The notes under the pieces: generated by a model
The model's input: the letters and a program-made list of their open reading frames with translations, nothing else
Told to the model about the DNA's origin: nothing
Databases searched by the model: none
Part shown: one piece after another, positions 27,749-37,432 of the stretch
Layout: every line of letters begins with the position of its first letter
Numbering within the stretch: the stretch's first letter is position 1
From: an uncultured Pirellulaceae bacterium
GTDB taxonomy: Bacteria; Planctomycetota; Planctomycetia; Pirellulales; Pirellulaceae
Length of the DNA stretch: 44,570 nucleotides
Reading direction: 5' to 3'
NCBI GenBank assembly: GCA_905480235.1
Contig: CAJQPP010000081.1
Coordinates: 1-44,570 of the forward strand
Position numbers and translations under genes: made by a program

Positions 27749-28064
27749 AAAAGCGTTTTGCAGCGAAGAGCATAAATGGAGTTTTTAGCAGCCAATGTTG
27801 GTTTACAGCGGTCCATTCTTACGCCGCCACCACGACCGCCGGCAACGCTTAATGTACAGGTTTTCCAGAAAACCGTGAATTGCCTTTTGCCGGAATACTT
27901 TACGGACTGGGTCGGTGACCGGTTCGCGCCGTTTTGCGATTCACCGCCAGAATGCCCTCCGCTTGCCTTTTTGAGTACTGACCAAGCGCTTGATTGAAAC
28001 TCTCGGCTCGCGGTTGAGTGGGCCTATTTAAGCCCGCCCCAAAGGACAGGTCTTGGACGCCACC
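27749..28064 (-). other. Intergenic region upstream of the ABC operon
   Basis: About 316 bp between smpB and the ABC ATPase gene. I found no gene, no RNA and no Zur- or Fur-like palindrome. A short GGGC/GCCC inverted repeat lies near 28019-28034, without a T-run. Confidence 0.35.
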
Positions 28065-28577
28065 TTAGGACCGTTTCATGGCTCGATCGATCTGTCGTTT
28101 CATTTCCCGTTCTTTGAGGGAACTACGTTTGTCATGCAGTTTTTTACCTCGGCCGACGCCAATCAGGACCTTGACAATCCCTCTGGGGTTAAAAAAGACC
28201 CTCAAAGGGACGATTGTGAGGCCTTTTTCATTGGCCCGCACTCCCAGCTTTTGCAGCTGGGCGGCATGGGCCAACAACTTTCGCGACCGCTTGGGGTCGT
28301 GATTCCAGATGGTTGCCTGTTTGTATTCAGGAATATCGGCTCCGACCAACCACAGTTCACCTTTACTCATCCGCACATAGGATTCGTCCAATGACAGTTT
28401 CCCGTCGCGGAGACTTTTCACTTCGCTGCCCATCAGCATGATGCCGCATTCTAATTGCTCGCTGATTTCGTAACGGTGACGCGCTTTGCGGTTTTCCGAG
28501 ATGTTTTTCGGCACCGCCCCTTGTACCGCCGACTTTTTGGCAGTTTTGGACTTTTTACGGTTTTTAGACTTGGCCAT
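28065..28577 (-). CDS. smpB: SsrA-binding protein SmpB
   Basis: SmpB (170 aa) binds tmRNA and brings it to stalled ribosomes for trans-translation. Recognisable family motifs are NRKARHRYEI, CGIMLMGSEVKSLRDGKLSLDESYVR, PRGIVKVLIGVGRGKKLHDKR (conserved GKKLHDKR tail region) and a basic C-terminal helix. The N-terminal 20 residues are an extra Lys/Ser-rich stretch. It is divergent from lipA. No tmRNA gene is seen nearby. Confidence 0.97.
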   Translation of the reverse strand: MAKSKNRKKSKTAKKSAVQGAVPKNISENRKARHRYEISEQLECGIMLMGSEVKSLRDGKLSLDESYVRMSKGELWLVGADIPEYKQATIWNHDPKRSRKLLAHAAQLQKLGVRANEKGLTIVPLRVFFNPRGIVKVLIGVGRGKKLHDKRSSLKEREMKRQIDRAMKRS

Positions 28578-28779
28578 GGAAAACTACGTTCAAAAGGGGC
28601 TGCGGAAAGTCTGACGTTTTGGATGGTGACCCGTTGTCGAATGCGGTCTAGAATACCGGCGGGTGAAAAACCACCCAGGCCTCGGCCTCCGCAGTCAACA
28701 ACCGCTGTGGCTCATTCGCTCGGCTTTACGTGAATGGCCGACGGTATTATCGATTCCCCATTATTTAATTCGAACCACT

Positions 28780-29721
28780 GTGTCCAAGTCTACACCTGCT
28801 CCCAATATATCAGACAAAACTCCCACCTTACCTTTGGTGCAACTGGATTCCAGCACACCCGATCGTCGCCTGCCGCGATGGCTTAAACGGAGTGTCCCCA
28901 AAGGAAATGCCAATCACTTCACTGCCAACTTGTTGGATGAGCTGAATTTGGAAACGGTCTGCGATAACGCGAAGTGCCCCAATCGCATGGAATGTTACTC
29001 GCAAAAGACCGCGACATTTATGATCCTCGGCAATGTTTGCACTCGCCCTTGTGGATTCTGCGCCGTCAAACGTGGTAAACCCGGTGCCTTGGAAGCCGAC
29101 GAACCGGAACGTTTGGCAGAGGCTTCGGTTCGCTTGGGCCTGAAACACGTAGTAATCACTTCGGTGACGCGGGACGATCTCGATGACGGCGGGGCCGATC
29201 ACTACGTGAAATGCATTGAGGCGGTCCGCCGAAGGTGCGATGCCACCATCGAGGTTCTGACACCTGATTTTATCCATAACCGCGCAGCCTTGGATCGCGT
29301 CGTGCACGCCGGTCCGGATGTCTTCAATCACAACACGGAAACCGTACCGCGACTGTATCGACGGGTACGCGGGCCCAAATCAGATTACCGGTGGACCCTT
29401 GGTTTACTGGCTCGAGTGAAAGAAATATCCCCAAAAACAAAGACAAAAAGCGGTTTAATGCTGGGGCTGGGGGAAGAGCAACAAGAAATCATGGACGTGC
29501 TGGCTGACTTGCGGGATGTGCATTGCGATCTCCTTACACTCGGACAATACCTCCAACCGGCGACCGATCGCTACTTGCCCGTGGTACGCTATGTGCCGCC
29601 GGCGGAATTTGATTTACTGGGCGAGCAGGCAAAAATGCTCGGGTTTCGTAAAGTTGCCAGCGGACCCTTTGTCCGCAGTAGTTACCACGCCCGAGATATG
29701 GCCGAAAGCGATCTCGATTAA
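28780..29721 (+). CDS. lipA: Lipoyl synthase
   Basis: The radical-SAM enzyme (313 aa from GTG 28780) inserts two sulfur atoms into protein-bound octanoyl groups to make lipoate. It contains the auxiliary-cluster motif [12 protein letters not shown] (CX4CX5C), the radical-SAM motif CTRPCGFC (CX3CX2C) and the C-terminal RSSYHA motif whose Ser is a cluster ligand. The frame extends upstream to 28663, but those residues have no family support; GTG 28780 gives the usual length. The frame is followed by thiS 64 bp downstream and thiG, a probable operon of sulfur-insertion functions. No octanoyltransferase is in the window. Confidence 0.95.
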   Translation: MSKSTPAPNISDKTPTLPLVQLDSSTPDRRLPRWLKRSVPKGNANHFTANLLDELNLETVCDNAKCPNRMECYSQKTATFMILGNVCTRPCGFCAVKRGKPGALEADEPERLAEASVRLGLKHVVITSVTRDDLDDGGADHYVKCIEAVRRRCDATIEVLTPDFIHNRAALDRVVHAGPDVFNHNTETVPRLYRRVRGPKSDYRWTLGLLARVKEISPKTKTKSGLMLGLGEEQQEIMDVLADLRDVHCDLLTLGQYLQPATDRYLPVVRYVPPAEFDLLGEQAKMLGFRKVASGPFVRSSYHARDMAESDLD

Positions 29722-29785
29722 CCGCTACCGCGCAATCTCGAATCCACCGCCGGGCCCCTTTCGATACAAACCCACGGAAAACCAC

Positions 29786-29989
29786 GTGCTCACAATCACC
29801 ATCAATGGCGAACCGAATCAGGTCGCCGTCGGTTGCACCATTGAGCAACTGTTAGCCTCGTTTGAAAAGCGCGGAGGTCCTGTGGCCGTAGAGCGAAACG
29901 CTGAATTGGTTCCTTCCAGCGAACACGCCACGACCGAATTACAGTCGGGCGATAAATTGGAAGTTGTATCTCTAACGGGAGGTGGTTAG
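29786..29989 (+). CDS. thiS: Sulfur carrier protein ThiS
   Basis: This small ubiquitin-fold protein (67 aa) carries sulfur as a C-terminal thiocarboxylate for thiazole synthesis. It starts at GTG 29786 ([13 protein letters not shown]); the longer open frame from 29516 is only an overlap with lipA. Typical features are the hydrophobic start, [24 protein letters not shown] and the essential C-terminal Gly tail (SLTGGG). The last Gly codons form GGAGGTGG, which is also the ribosome binding site for thiG. It needs adenylation and sulfur transfer by ThiF/ThiI-type proteins encoded elsewhere. Confidence 0.93.
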   Translation: MLTITINGEPNQVAVGCTIEQLLASFEKRGGPVAVERNAELVPSSEHATTELQSGDKLEVVSLTGGG

Positions 29990-29991
29990 CC

Positions 29992-30855
29992 ATGTCTCAT
30001 GCCACAGACCTTCACATGCCTGCTTTGCGGATTGGCACATTCGAGCTACGCAGTCGGCTAATTTTAGGCACCGGTCGATATCATTCCTTCGGTGAGATGC
30101 AAGAATCTCACATGGCGGCGGAGGCCGACTGTGTGACCGTTGCCGTACGCCGTGAAAAGCTTCACGACAGCCAAGGCAACAATATCTTGGATTTCTTGGA
30201 CCTCGATCGCTTAACCCTGCTGCCCAACACCGCGGGTTGCTACGAGGCAAAATCAGCCGTAAGAGTGGCCAAAATGGGGCGTGAAATCTTAACCGGCTTG
30301 GATAATCCTGGGGCGGATTGGGTCAAACTCGAAGTACTCGGCGATAGCCGAACATTGCTGCCGGACCCCATCGAGACACTCAAGGCAACCGAAGAATTAG
30401 TCAAAGAAGGCTTCCAAGTGCTCTGTTATACCAATGATGATCCCGTGATTGCCATGAAACTGAAACAAGCAGGTGCCGTTGCCGTGATGCCTGGGGGCAG
30501 CCCCATCGGCTCGGGCCGAGGCATCGCGAACCCGCACAACCTGCTGATTATCTTGGAGCAGCTGAAAGCCGACGATCCCGATTTTCCCGTGATTGTCGAT
30601 GCCGGGGTGGGCACTCCCAGTGACGTCGTGATTGCCCTCGAGTTAGGGGCGGATGCCGTGTTGCTAAACACCGCCGTCGCGCGAGCCAAAAACCCGGTCA
30701 ATATGGCGGTCGCTATGAAATTTGCGGCCCAAGCCGGTTATCTGGGGCGGCAGTCTGGACGAATTGGTGCTGCCGCTTATGGCTCCGCTAGCAGCCCTGA
30801 ATACGGCATGATCTCCGAAACCCCTACCAGCAAGAGACTTAAGTCAACTAGCTGA
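29992..30855 (+). CDS. thiG: Thiazole synthase
   Basis: ThiG (287 aa) condenses 1-deoxy-D-xylulose 5-phosphate, dehydroglycine and ThiS-thiocarboxylate to the thiazole moiety of thiamine. Landmarks are LILGTGRY, the Schiff-base lysine K112 in WVKLEVLGD, the phosphate-binding [23 protein letters not shown] and [11 protein letters not shown]. It begins 2 bp after the thiS stop with the SD sequence GGAGGTGG lying inside thiS. Upstream of lipA I see no TPP riboswitch. Confidence 0.97.
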   Translation: MSHATDLHMPALRIGTFELRSRLILGTGRYHSFGEMQESHMAAEADCVTVAVRREKLHDSQGNNILDFLDLDRLTLLPNTAGCYEAKSAVRVAKMGREILTGLDNPGADWVKLEVLGDSRTLLPDPIETLKATEELVKEGFQVLCYTNDDPVIAMKLKQAGAVAVMPGGSPIGSGRGIANPHNLLIILEQLKADDPDFPVIVDAGVGTPSDVVIALELGADAVLLNTAVARAKNPVNMAVAMKFAAQAGYLGRQSGRIGAAAYGSASSPEYGMISETPTSKRLKSTS

Positions 30856-30893
30856 GTCCTGCCGGCCGGCTTTTATTCTGCGTAAAAGCAAAT

Positions 30894-30923
30894 CCCAATC
30901 CACCAAATAAGGTGATTTTTGGG
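30894..30923 (+). terminator. Imperfect hairpin after thiG
   Basis: CCCAA-tc-CACC (30894-30904) pairs with GGTG-attt-TTGGG (30911-30923) around AAATAA. It lies 39 bp after the thiG stop, but no T-run follows; weak support. Confidence 0.3.
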
Positions 30924-31022
30924 AACTTAGGTAAAATTGTTCATTGCAATCGATAAGGCAAGGTTTATTCTATTTACTGGACCTTTTCACGTCATCAAGT
31001 TTAGGATTAGTGTTTTCTGCTC

Positions 31023-32162
31023 ATGAGCGATCTCTTCAAAATTGGACGCCTAGCGCTCTACGTTATTGCGTTACCTTTGGCCATCACCGCAGTGGTTTCT
31101 GCCGAAGCATTCTTCTCTTATTCCGACGGTATTGTCGATGATTCCGAACTGTTAGCGAGCAATCCGACAACGATCGATGCCGCTTTCGGACACATCAATC
31201 ATGTATTGCACATCGATGCCAACGGGGGTGTTTCCGGCCAGATCATGAACCGCAATGGAGATGGTTTCCAAGGTTCTGCTGATATGGACGTTACGCTCAA
31301 TTCTCGGGGCAAAGTGGTTGCTACCGCGACCACCGGCAATGACGGTGTCTTTCACTTTGAAAATGTGACGCCAGGTGCTTACTCGTTTATCGCGACTTCC
31401 GAGAATCACGTCTCCACTTTTGGTGTTTATGTGCTTGATGATGAAACCCCAGCGACAGAAACGATTCAATTAAGCGTTGCGGCCTCAGGAACTAATTCCG
31501 CCGGCGTCAAAGAGATATTGAACTCCGATGTACAGACCGTCGCTTACAATTACACGCCCTCGGTTAACGAAATGGTCCAAATCGATCAGATTAGCCGGGT
31601 AACGATGAGCGATGACAACACCATCACGGGACGCATCCAACCGTTACTTTGGGAAGACCAAGCACAAACTTTTGACCTCACCGGAAATCAGGTTTATCTG
31701 CTGGACGGAAACGGCGTCGTAGCGAATGCCCCGGTCGAAGCCGACGGCTCCTACAGTATCTCGGGAGTGGCTCCCGGCATCTACGATTTCGTTTCTTTCG
31801 GTCCACACGGTGCCGCCGCTTTCTCAGTGGAAATCACTGAAGCCAGTGGGGAACCTGGGAAGAACGTTAGCTTTACTAACACAGCTCAAGACGATGCCGA
31901 AGACCTGAACGTCATACTTTCCGAGCCTGTCACGGGTGAAGATCCTGAAATCACCGTCGAGTTCTTGGGTGATTCGTCTCAACAAGGCCCTGGCGGAGGC
32001 TACGGCGGAGGCGGCGCTGGCGGTTTCGGCGGCGACTGGGGTGGCATCATTGGATTAGCATTGGGCGCTTGGGTGCTTAGCGAAGCATTCAATAGCAGCA
32101 ACAACAACGCTCAGGTCATCTCGCCACCTGTCGTTATCCCGCCTGCAAACTCCCCGTTCTAA
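31023..32162 (+). CDS. Secreted protein with two carboxypeptidase-regulatory-like domains and glycine-rich C-terminal tail
   Basis: This 379-residue exported protein has an N-terminal signal (RLALYVIALPLAITAVVSA) and two beta-sandwich modules of CarboxypepD_reg/SdrD-B type: the first about 70-150 (GVSGQIMNRNGDG, then DGVFHFENVTPGAYSFIA), the second about 195-275 (TITGRIQPLLWED, then DGSYSISGVAPGIYDFVSF). A Gly-rich run (QGPGGGYGGGGAGGFGGD) leads to WGGIIGLALGAWVLSEAFN, an Asn run and VISPPVVIPPANSPF. The same tail ends the product of 32934-34178, so the genes are paralogues. The tail may insert in a membrane or serve as a sorting signal; this is inference. No protease or sugar-binding motif is visible. 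Confidence 0.82.
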   Translation: MSDLFKIGRLALYVIALPLAITAVVSAEAFFSYSDGIVDDSELLASNPTTIDAAFGHINHVLHIDANGGVSGQIMNRNGDGFQGSADMDVTLNSRGKVVATATTGNDGVFHFENVTPGAYSFIATSENHVSTFGVYVLDDETPATETIQLSVAASGTNSAGVKEILNSDVQTVAYNYTPSVNEMVQIDQISRVTMSDDNTITGRIQPLLWEDQAQTFDLTGNQVYLLDGNGVVANAPVEADGSYSISGVAPGIYDFVSFGPHGAAAFSVEITEASGEPGKNVSFTNTAQDDAEDLNVILSEPVTGEDPEITVEFLGDSSQQGPGGGYGGGGAGGFGGDWGGIIGLALGAWVLSEAFNSSNNNAQVISPPVVIPPANSPF

Positions 32163-32197
32163 TAAAAACTTGATCGATATTTCCTGAGACTCACACC

Positions 32198-32776
32198 ATG
32201 AAAAACTTACTTTTAATTGCAATCACAGCGGCCTTGATGACATTCGCCGCCTCGGAAAGCCAAGCCCAAATGTTTGGCGGATTCGGTGGCTACAGCGGCG
32301 GAAATGGATTTAGCGGAGGTGCCGGCAGTTATTATGGCGGTTGTGGCTCCGCGGCAGATCCGAGATTGGGATATTGTTTAGAAAACGACTGTTATTGTAG
32401 CGGTAACGCTGGCTGTTCTGGCGGTTATAGGAATGGAGGCGGTGGTTGTTCTGGCGGTTATGGGAATGGATGCGGTGGTTGTGGAAACAACGGTGGCATG
32501 CGAGTCCGGATTACGGTTCGCAGAGCTGATGGCACGTCAACGGTGCGAACGTTTTCTCCCCCGAACAATGGTTGTGGATGTGCAAACTCCAACAACGGAA
32601 CCCCAACGGTCGCCAAGACGTCGCCTCGCAGAACCGCTCGAACCAGTCGCTACACCGCGAGTCACCGCATTCCGCGGGCAACTGCTTCGGCGAAACGTCC
32701 GTCCACGCGTGTCGCATCCGACTCGAAAACACAAGCCGCTCCCACAAATACGGCAAAATACCGATACCGGTTTTAG
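32198..32776 (+). CDS. Secreted glycine- and cysteine-rich protein with basic C terminus
   Basis: This 192-residue protein has a signal peptide (about residues 1-23, ending SQAQ), a central Gly-rich stretch with many Cys (GGCGSAADP, CLENDCYCSGNAGCSGGY, GCGGCGNNGG) and a C-terminal part rich in Arg, Thr and Ser (RRTARTSRY, SAKRPSTR) ending YRYRF. The Cys-rich part may be cross-linked by disulfides outside the cell. I do not recognise a family. It lies 35 bp after one tail-sharing protein gene and 157 bp before its paralogue, on the same strand, so it may be co-transcribed. Confidence 0.75.
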   Translation: MKNLLLIAITAALMTFAASESQAQMFGGFGGYSGGNGFSGGAGSYYGGCGSAADPRLGYCLENDCYCSGNAGCSGGYRNGGGGCSGGYGNGCGGCGNNGGMRVRITVRRADGTSTVRTFSPPNNGCGCANSNNGTPTVAKTSPRRTARTSRYTASHRIPRATASAKRPSTRVASDSKTQAAPTNTAKYRYRF

Positions 32777-32933
32777 TCATAATTTTTACGCAAAACCCAA
32801 ATTTCCCAGCATTACGATGGTGCATTGATAAAGTTTTACGTATACAATACCCGCTGAACTACCCAAGTTGCCAAAACGTCGAGTTTTGACAACGGGGCTC
32901 ATGATTGAAAGATCTACAACGAGATATCCCGCC

Positions 32934-34178
32934 ATGAAGAAATTCCTACTCGCCTGTGCCGTAATTTTGGCCCTACCCGCGTTTGCATCCGTTTTGACTT
33001 ACGCCCAAAACATGCTTACTGACACGGTCCCTGCAAAGACTTTGACGGATCAACTGATGCGAGTCGGCAGTAGTAACGCCAGTGCCATTCCTGCTGACAG
33101 AAGTCACCTCTTGGTGGCTGACGAAGACGGTAGGTTGACCGGCCAGGTCGTGAAATTCGACGCGGCCGCAAAATCCATGAAAGTCTTTTTCATTCGCAAC
33201 GGTAGTGTGGCAAAAAACGCCATCACCGACAGCAATGGATACTTTGAAGTAACTGGGCTCGAATCAGGACCTTACACCTTCGTCGCTTCTGGTTCGCAGG
33301 GCTTTGTCGCTCACGGAACCTGGGTTACCACGGGAGTAGTGGGTGCTGGGGACCAAGTCATTTCCATGCATACGGCGGCCATCGCTCCGACCTTTGAAAA
33401 CATCACCAAGTTTATGGAAACTCATCGCCCCGGCTCATCGGTTGCGGTGAATCCTAACGAAGACGTGGATGCCATGGAGTTGTCGGCCATCGAAGGTGGC
33501 AACCGAATTCAGATTACCAAGGAAGGGGTCCTCGAGGGACGTTTGATTGCCTTGCCTCAAAAATTGAGTCAAGCACTTTCTTTCAAAGGCACCTCCGCCC
33601 AATTGACCAACAGCGAAAAAGCATCGGTTGAGATTGAAATCGCTGAAGACGGCAGTTTCGCCGTCAAAGATTTTGAGCCCGGCGTTTACGATCTTGTTGC
33701 AACGGGGCCGCATGGTATGGCAGCCATCAGCTTCGAAGCGATTGCCTGGCAAGACGCCTTAACAGGTGAACAACCCAACATTTTTCAAGCCTCGTTCGGA
33801 TCGGGACAGTTGTTCCATCGCTGGTGCCGATCTTTGGATGTGTGCTTGGCACCTGCCATCGATTGCGGGATCGTGCAAGAACAACTGGTTTACGCAGATC
33901 AATGCTGTCGCGAAGTCGTCGAGGAAGTCGTTTACGAAGAACCGCTCCCCGTTGAAGACATCTGCTCTAGCTGTGCTACAGGTTGCAACACGGGTTGTGG
34001 CGGAGGTTACGGTGGCGGCGGAGGTGGAGCCTACGGCGGCGGAATGGGAGATTGGGGCGGCATCATCGGAGCTGCTTTAGGTGCATGGGTGCTTACCGAA
34101 GCATTCAACAATTCCAACAACAACAGTCGGGTTATTCAGCCTCCAGTAGTGATTCCACCCGCAACATCGCCTTTCTAG
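32934..34178 (+). CDS. Secreted paralogue with two regulatory-like domains, Cys-rich segment and glycine-rich tail
   Basis: From ATG 32934 (MKKFLLACAVILALPAF, a good signal peptide) the protein has 414 residues; a frame opening at 32868 has no support. It mirrors the 31023-32162 product: two beta-sandwich modules (LTGQVVKFDAAAKSMKV to SGPYTFVAS; VLEGRLIALPQKLSQ to PGVYDLVATGPHGMAA), then a Cys-rich insert (CLAPAIDCG, CCREVVEE, CSSCATGCNTGCGG), then the Gly run and tail WGGIIGAALGAWVLTEAFN with VIQPPVVIPPATSPF. The Cys-rich insert is absent from the first paralogue, and resembles the Cys content of the protein encoded between them. A strong terminator follows. Confidence 0.82.
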   Translation: MKKFLLACAVILALPAFASVLTYAQNMLTDTVPAKTLTDQLMRVGSSNASAIPADRSHLLVADEDGRLTGQVVKFDAAAKSMKVFFIRNGSVAKNAITDSNGYFEVTGLESGPYTFVASGSQGFVAHGTWVTTGVVGAGDQVISMHTAAIAPTFENITKFMETHRPGSSVAVNPNEDVDAMELSAIEGGNRIQITKEGVLEGRLIALPQKLSQALSFKGTSAQLTNSEKASVEIEIAEDGSFAVKDFEPGVYDLVATGPHGMAAISFEAIAWQDALTGEQPNIFQASFGSGQLFHRWCRSLDVCLAPAIDCGIVQEQLVYADQCCREVVEEVVYEEPLPVEDICSSCATGCNTGCGGGYGGGGGGAYGGGMGDWGGIIGAALGAWVLTEAFNNSNNNSRVIQPPVVIPPATSPF

Positions 34179-34209
34179 AACGCACAAGAAAACGATCAGT
34201 ATCGAAGAC

Positions 34210-34240
34210 AAAAAGCCCAGTCATGTGACTGGGCTTTTTT
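34210..34240 (+). terminator. Strong bidirectional terminator
   Basis: AAAAAGCCCAGTC pairs with GACTGGGCTTTTT across ATGT and is followed by T residues. It ends the tail-sharing gene group and also touches the stop codon of the convergent SprT-like gene. Confidence 0.9.
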
Positions 34241-35133
34241 TATCCTGCGATGTTGCGGCTTTTAAGTTTCAATCGTTGCAGAGGTACGTAATAGCGTTGG
34301 TACCTGCGATTATCATCGAATAACTCACCCTTGCTTTTATCAGGCACCAAAATGGTAGCGCGGCGATTGATGCCGTTTACAAAGCCTGTCATCAGGCGAC
34401 CCCGATGGTGGAAGCTCACCCGATCCCCAATGGCGATTCCCATTTCGGCACGCGCTGATTCACTGGGGGTCAGCATCTGATGATGGGATTCAACATGCCC
34501 AAACAAGCGATTCACGATGCCCTTGAAACGCCGTCTAGCACAACTCGAATCCTCCCACAAAACCATCTCCAGCAAATGAACAAGCTCATGTTCAAAAATG
34601 CGTTGCAATGCATCCAATCGATGCTCAGTCACGAGCCCACCGACCTTGACCTGGCGTGCTTGAAAGTCCGTGTTGAAAAGCAATGTCGAAGAAACGGCGA
34701 TCTCGAATTGACGGTCAATTACGCGGCGGTTGACAGATAATCTGCTTTTCGCGCGGCGACGATAGGTTGTCATACCTCCGGTGCTGGTCATGCGGCTAGA
34801 GAGACGAAAGTTGAGCTGACAGTTCTTGCTCTCAAAGATCGGCGTCAGACGCCCCTCAAAAAAGTGTTCGTCGTAACAACAAAACAGCTCGAATAAGTCA
34901 CGCGTATTGACGGTCGTAAAATTGATGTCGCGCAAGGAGGACGACTCTCTCATAACATGAGAGGCAATATTGCAACGCCTCCGCTGAATCACGGCAGGTT
35001 CGAGGTTTAAGTTTTGCACGAGCTGTGGCAACATGCGCTGACGCTCAAAGCGGTTCCGTTTCATTAACCAACAGATGCAAGTGTTACAAAGCAGCCGAAA
35101 ACGGTCAATGTAATTTCTTCGCAAACCATGCAT
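34240..35133 (-). CDS. SprT-like zinc metalloprotein
   Basis: The protein (297 aa from ATG 35133; a TTG at 35163 would add 10 residues) has a SprT-like domain in its middle: LFELFCCYDEHFFEGRL, a strand region LNFRLSSRMTSTGGMTTY, and the zinc-binding HExxH in FEHELVHLLEMVLWED with a downstream His in LFGH. The N-terminal 70 residues are Arg-rich with several Cys; the C-terminal part (RVSFHHRGRLMTGFVNGINRRATILV) looks like an added small beta-barrel. SprT/Spartan-type domains are known for DNA-protein crosslink proteolysis in eukaryotes, while bacterial members are mostly uncharacterised, so the substrate is not inferred. It is followed by a terminator and preceded by sufS. Confidence 0.83.
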   Translation of the reverse strand: MHGLRRNYIDRFRLLCNTCICWLMKRNRFERQRMLPQLVQNLNLEPAVIQRRRCNIASHVMRESSSLRDINFTTVNTRDLFELFCCYDEHFFEGRLTPIFESKNCQLNFRLSSRMTSTGGMTTYRRRAKSRLSVNRRVIDRQFEIAVSSTLLFNTDFQARQVKVGGLVTEHRLDALQRIFEHELVHLLEMVLWEDSSCARRRFKGIVNRLFGHVESHHQMLTPSESARAEMGIAIGDRVSFHHRGRLMTGFVNGINRRATILVPDKSKGELFDDNRRYQRYYVPLQRLKLKSRNIAG

Positions 35134-35225
35134 GCTTGCTTGTTGGCTCCTCGCCTCTGCCAAGAAATCCCTAACCGATTTACGAAGTGAACCCCATCGA
35201 TCGGCAGCACGTCACCAATGTTTCG

Positions 35226-36479
35226 CTAACGCAATTTCGGCAGTATGGTAGCCAGAGATTCGGCGAATTGCCGAGCTTCATCTTCCGTGTTGTAAAGATA
35301 AAAACTGGCTCGGCAGCTGGCCGATATGCCTAGGTGGTCATGCAGTGGCATCGTACAGTGGTGTCCTGCTCGCACGGCGACGCCCTGCAAATCGAGCAGC
35401 ACAGATATATCTTGTGCCGATACACCTTCGACCACGAAACTGACAATCCCGCATTTAAGCTGCGGAGCCGGGCCAAGCACGTGCAAGCCATCAATTTTGT
35501 CAAGTTCGGACTGCGCGACCGCGGCGAGGTGAGCTTCGTGAGCCGCGATGCGATTCAAGCCAATCGGACGCAAGTATTCGATTGCGGCCGCCACCCCAAT
35601 GGCCTCCACGATTGGCGGGGTGCCGGCTTCAAAGCGGGCCGGTAGGTCGCCCCATGTGAAACCTTGCGTCGTCACCTGCTTTATCATGCTTCCGCCACCT
35701 AGGAAGGGGGGCATCTTTTCTAAGAGCTCCCGTTTCCCGTATAGCACACCAACCCCGGTTGGCCCAAGCATTTTGTGACCGCTGAAGGTCATAAAATCCG
35801 CATCCCACTCGACGACATCAATCACCGCGTGCGGTACGTGTTGGGCCGCATCCACCATCACCACCGCCCCCGCGTTGTGAGCCAACGAAACTAACTGCTT
35901 CACAGGATTGATCGTCCCCAACGTGTTCGAAACGGCGGTCAGCCCAACGATTCTGGTTCGCTCGTTCAGTTTGGCCGCGAAGTCTTCTTGGTCGATTTGC
36001 CCATCTTCCGTAATCGTGACCCAGCGTATTTTTGCGCCGGTTCGCTCAGCTAACTGTTGCCAGGGCACAATGTTGGAGTGATGCTCCATGATCGTCAGCA
36101 ATATCTCATCGCCGTTTTGGACATGCACATCGCCCCAACTGCGAGCCACCGCGTTGATGCCGGCGGTGGTACCTGCCGTAAAGATCACCTCACAGTCTTC
36201 TGCCGCCCCAATGAATTTTTGCACGGCGAGGCGGGCATTCTCGTACAACCCAGAGGCCTCTTCGCTCAGCCAGTGGGTGCCTCGATGCACGTTGGCATAG
36301 GAGGTTTCATAGCACTGATCCATCGCTTCCAAGACCGCCCGGGGACGCTGGGAGGATGCTGCGTTGTCCAAATAGACCAGTGGTTTCTTCCGATGGATCT
36401 CTTGGGAAAGAACCGGGAAGTCGGGACGGATTGTCAGCGGGTTCAGGCTCACATTTGTGTCAACGTGGTTGGCGGTCAT
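35226..36479 (-). CDS. sufS: Cysteine desulfurase, SufS type
   Basis: This PLP enzyme (417 aa) removes sulfur from cysteine (and may act on selenocysteine) for Fe-S cluster assembly. It shows [11 protein letters not shown], the [10 protein letters not shown] loop, the [10 protein letters not shown] region, PLP lysine in [11 protein letters not shown], and the catalytic Cys in [11 protein letters not shown], followed by the SCRASFY segment. The start overlaps the stop of the upstream dehydrogenase gene by ATGA, showing translational coupling. SufB, SufC, SufD or SufU are not in the window. It could also serve other sulfur pathways, such as thiamine or lipoate synthesis encoded nearby, but this is inference. 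Confidence 0.95.
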   Translation of the reverse strand: MTANHVDTNVSLNPLTIRPDFPVLSQEIHRKKPLVYLDNAASSQRPRAVLEAMDQCYETSYANVHRGTHWLSEEASGLYENARLAVQKFIGAAEDCEVIFTAGTTAGINAVARSWGDVHVQNGDEILLTIMEHHSNIVPWQQLAERTGAKIRWVTITEDGQIDQEDFAAKLNERTRIVGLTAVSNTLGTINPVKQLVSLAHNAGAVVMVDAAQHVPHAVIDVVEWDADFMTFSGHKMLGPTGVGVLYGKRELLEKMPPFLGGGSMIKQVTTQGFTWGDLPARFEAGTPPIVEAIGVAAAIEYLRPIGLNRIAAHEAHLAAVAQSELDKIDGLHVLGPAPQLKCGIVSFVVEGVSAQDISVLLDLQGVAVRAGHHCTMPLHDHLGISASCRASFYLYNTEDEARQFAESLATILPKLR

Positions 36480-37432
36480 GGCAGCATCTTCTTCGAGTTG
36501 TCTTTACAACGCTCTTCCCAATCTAAACCGGATAACGAAGCCACGGCTAACTGTAACGCCTGGGTGCCAGAGCGAGCGTGACCCTGGCTGGATACGGCGT
36601 TGTATAGCTGGCGGGCCAAGGACAAACCAGGCAGGGCCAATCCCATACGATCAGACTCTTCAATGGCGATGCCCATGTCTTTGATGAAATGTTCTACGTA
36701 AAACCCGGGATCGAAGTCGTTCTTTATGATTCGCGGGGCAAGATTGGATAACGACCAACTGCCGGCTGCCCCGCTGGATACCGATTTCAGTACGGTCGCC
36801 AAATCAAGTCCTGCTGCATGCCCGTACAATAACGCTTCACAGACACCCACCATACCGCTGGCAATGAGTATCTGATTGACCATCTTGGTATGCTGACCCG
36901 ACCCGGCCGATCCTTGGTAAACCCAAGTATTTCCCAGTAAATCCCAAATGGGCTGCAGCGAGTTTACAGCTACCTCGTCACCACCAATCATAATCGACAG
37001 ACTACCGTTTCGAGCCCCCACGTCACCTCCCGAAACGGGTGCATCAATGGAAACCACCCCGCGAGCCGTCGCCTGGGCATGGATTTGAGCGGCCAGCGCT
37101 GGCCGACTGGTTGTCATGTCGACGATCATACTTCCCGGCCGGCAGCCCTTCAGCACCCCCTGGTCACCCAGAATCACCTCGTGGACGTCATTGGGAAAGC
37201 CCACAATGCTGAAGATCACATCACTTGCGGAGGCAACTGCCTGCGGTGTATCGCACCAAACGGCCCCCTGATCTAGAAGCTCGCTGGCTTTTTTGGGCGT
37301 GCGATTATAGACGTTCAACACATACCCGGCCCGCTGTAGATGCCCGGCCATGGAGGCCCCCATTACACCGGTTCCAACCCACCCGATACGTGTTTTTGAG
37401 GGGTGAATTTCAGCGAAATTAAGATCAGTCAT
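36476..37432 (-). CDS. NAD(P)-dependent beta-hydroxyacid dehydrogenase family protein
   Basis: The protein (318 aa) has a Rossmann N-terminal domain with [16 protein letters not shown], the substrate-binding motif [16 protein letters not shown], and the catalytic lysine in [13 protein letters not shown], typical of the 3-hydroxyisobutyrate/tartronate-semialdehyde/GLYR1 family. The exact substrate is not visible. It is the upstream partner of sufS with a 4-bp overlap, an unusual pairing whose functional meaning is unclear. Confidence 0.92.
   Translation of the reverse strand: MTDLNFAEIHPSKTRIGWVGTGVMGASMAGHLQRAGYVLNVYNRTPKKASELLDQGAVWCDTPQAVASASDVIFSIVGFPNDVHEVILGDQGVLKGCRPGSMIVDMTTSRPALAAQIHAQATARGVVSIDAPVSGGDVGARNGSLSIMIGGDEVAVNSLQPIWDLLGNTWVYQGSAGSGQHTKMVNQILIASGMVGVCEALLYGHAAGLDLATVLKSVSSGAAGSWSLSNLAPRIIKNDFDPGFYVEHFIKDMGIAIEESDRMGLALPGLSLARQLYNAVSSQGHARSGTQALQLAVASLSGLDWEERCKDNSKKMLP

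Noticed and set aside
27749..28064. Zur box upstream of the ABC-DUF3299 operon
   Set aside because: No palindrome resembling known Zur sites was found, so zinc control is not claimed from the sequence.
28578..28779. TPP riboswitch before lipA-thiS-thiG
   Set aside because: The conserved CUGAGA and ACCUGA-type motifs are not present.
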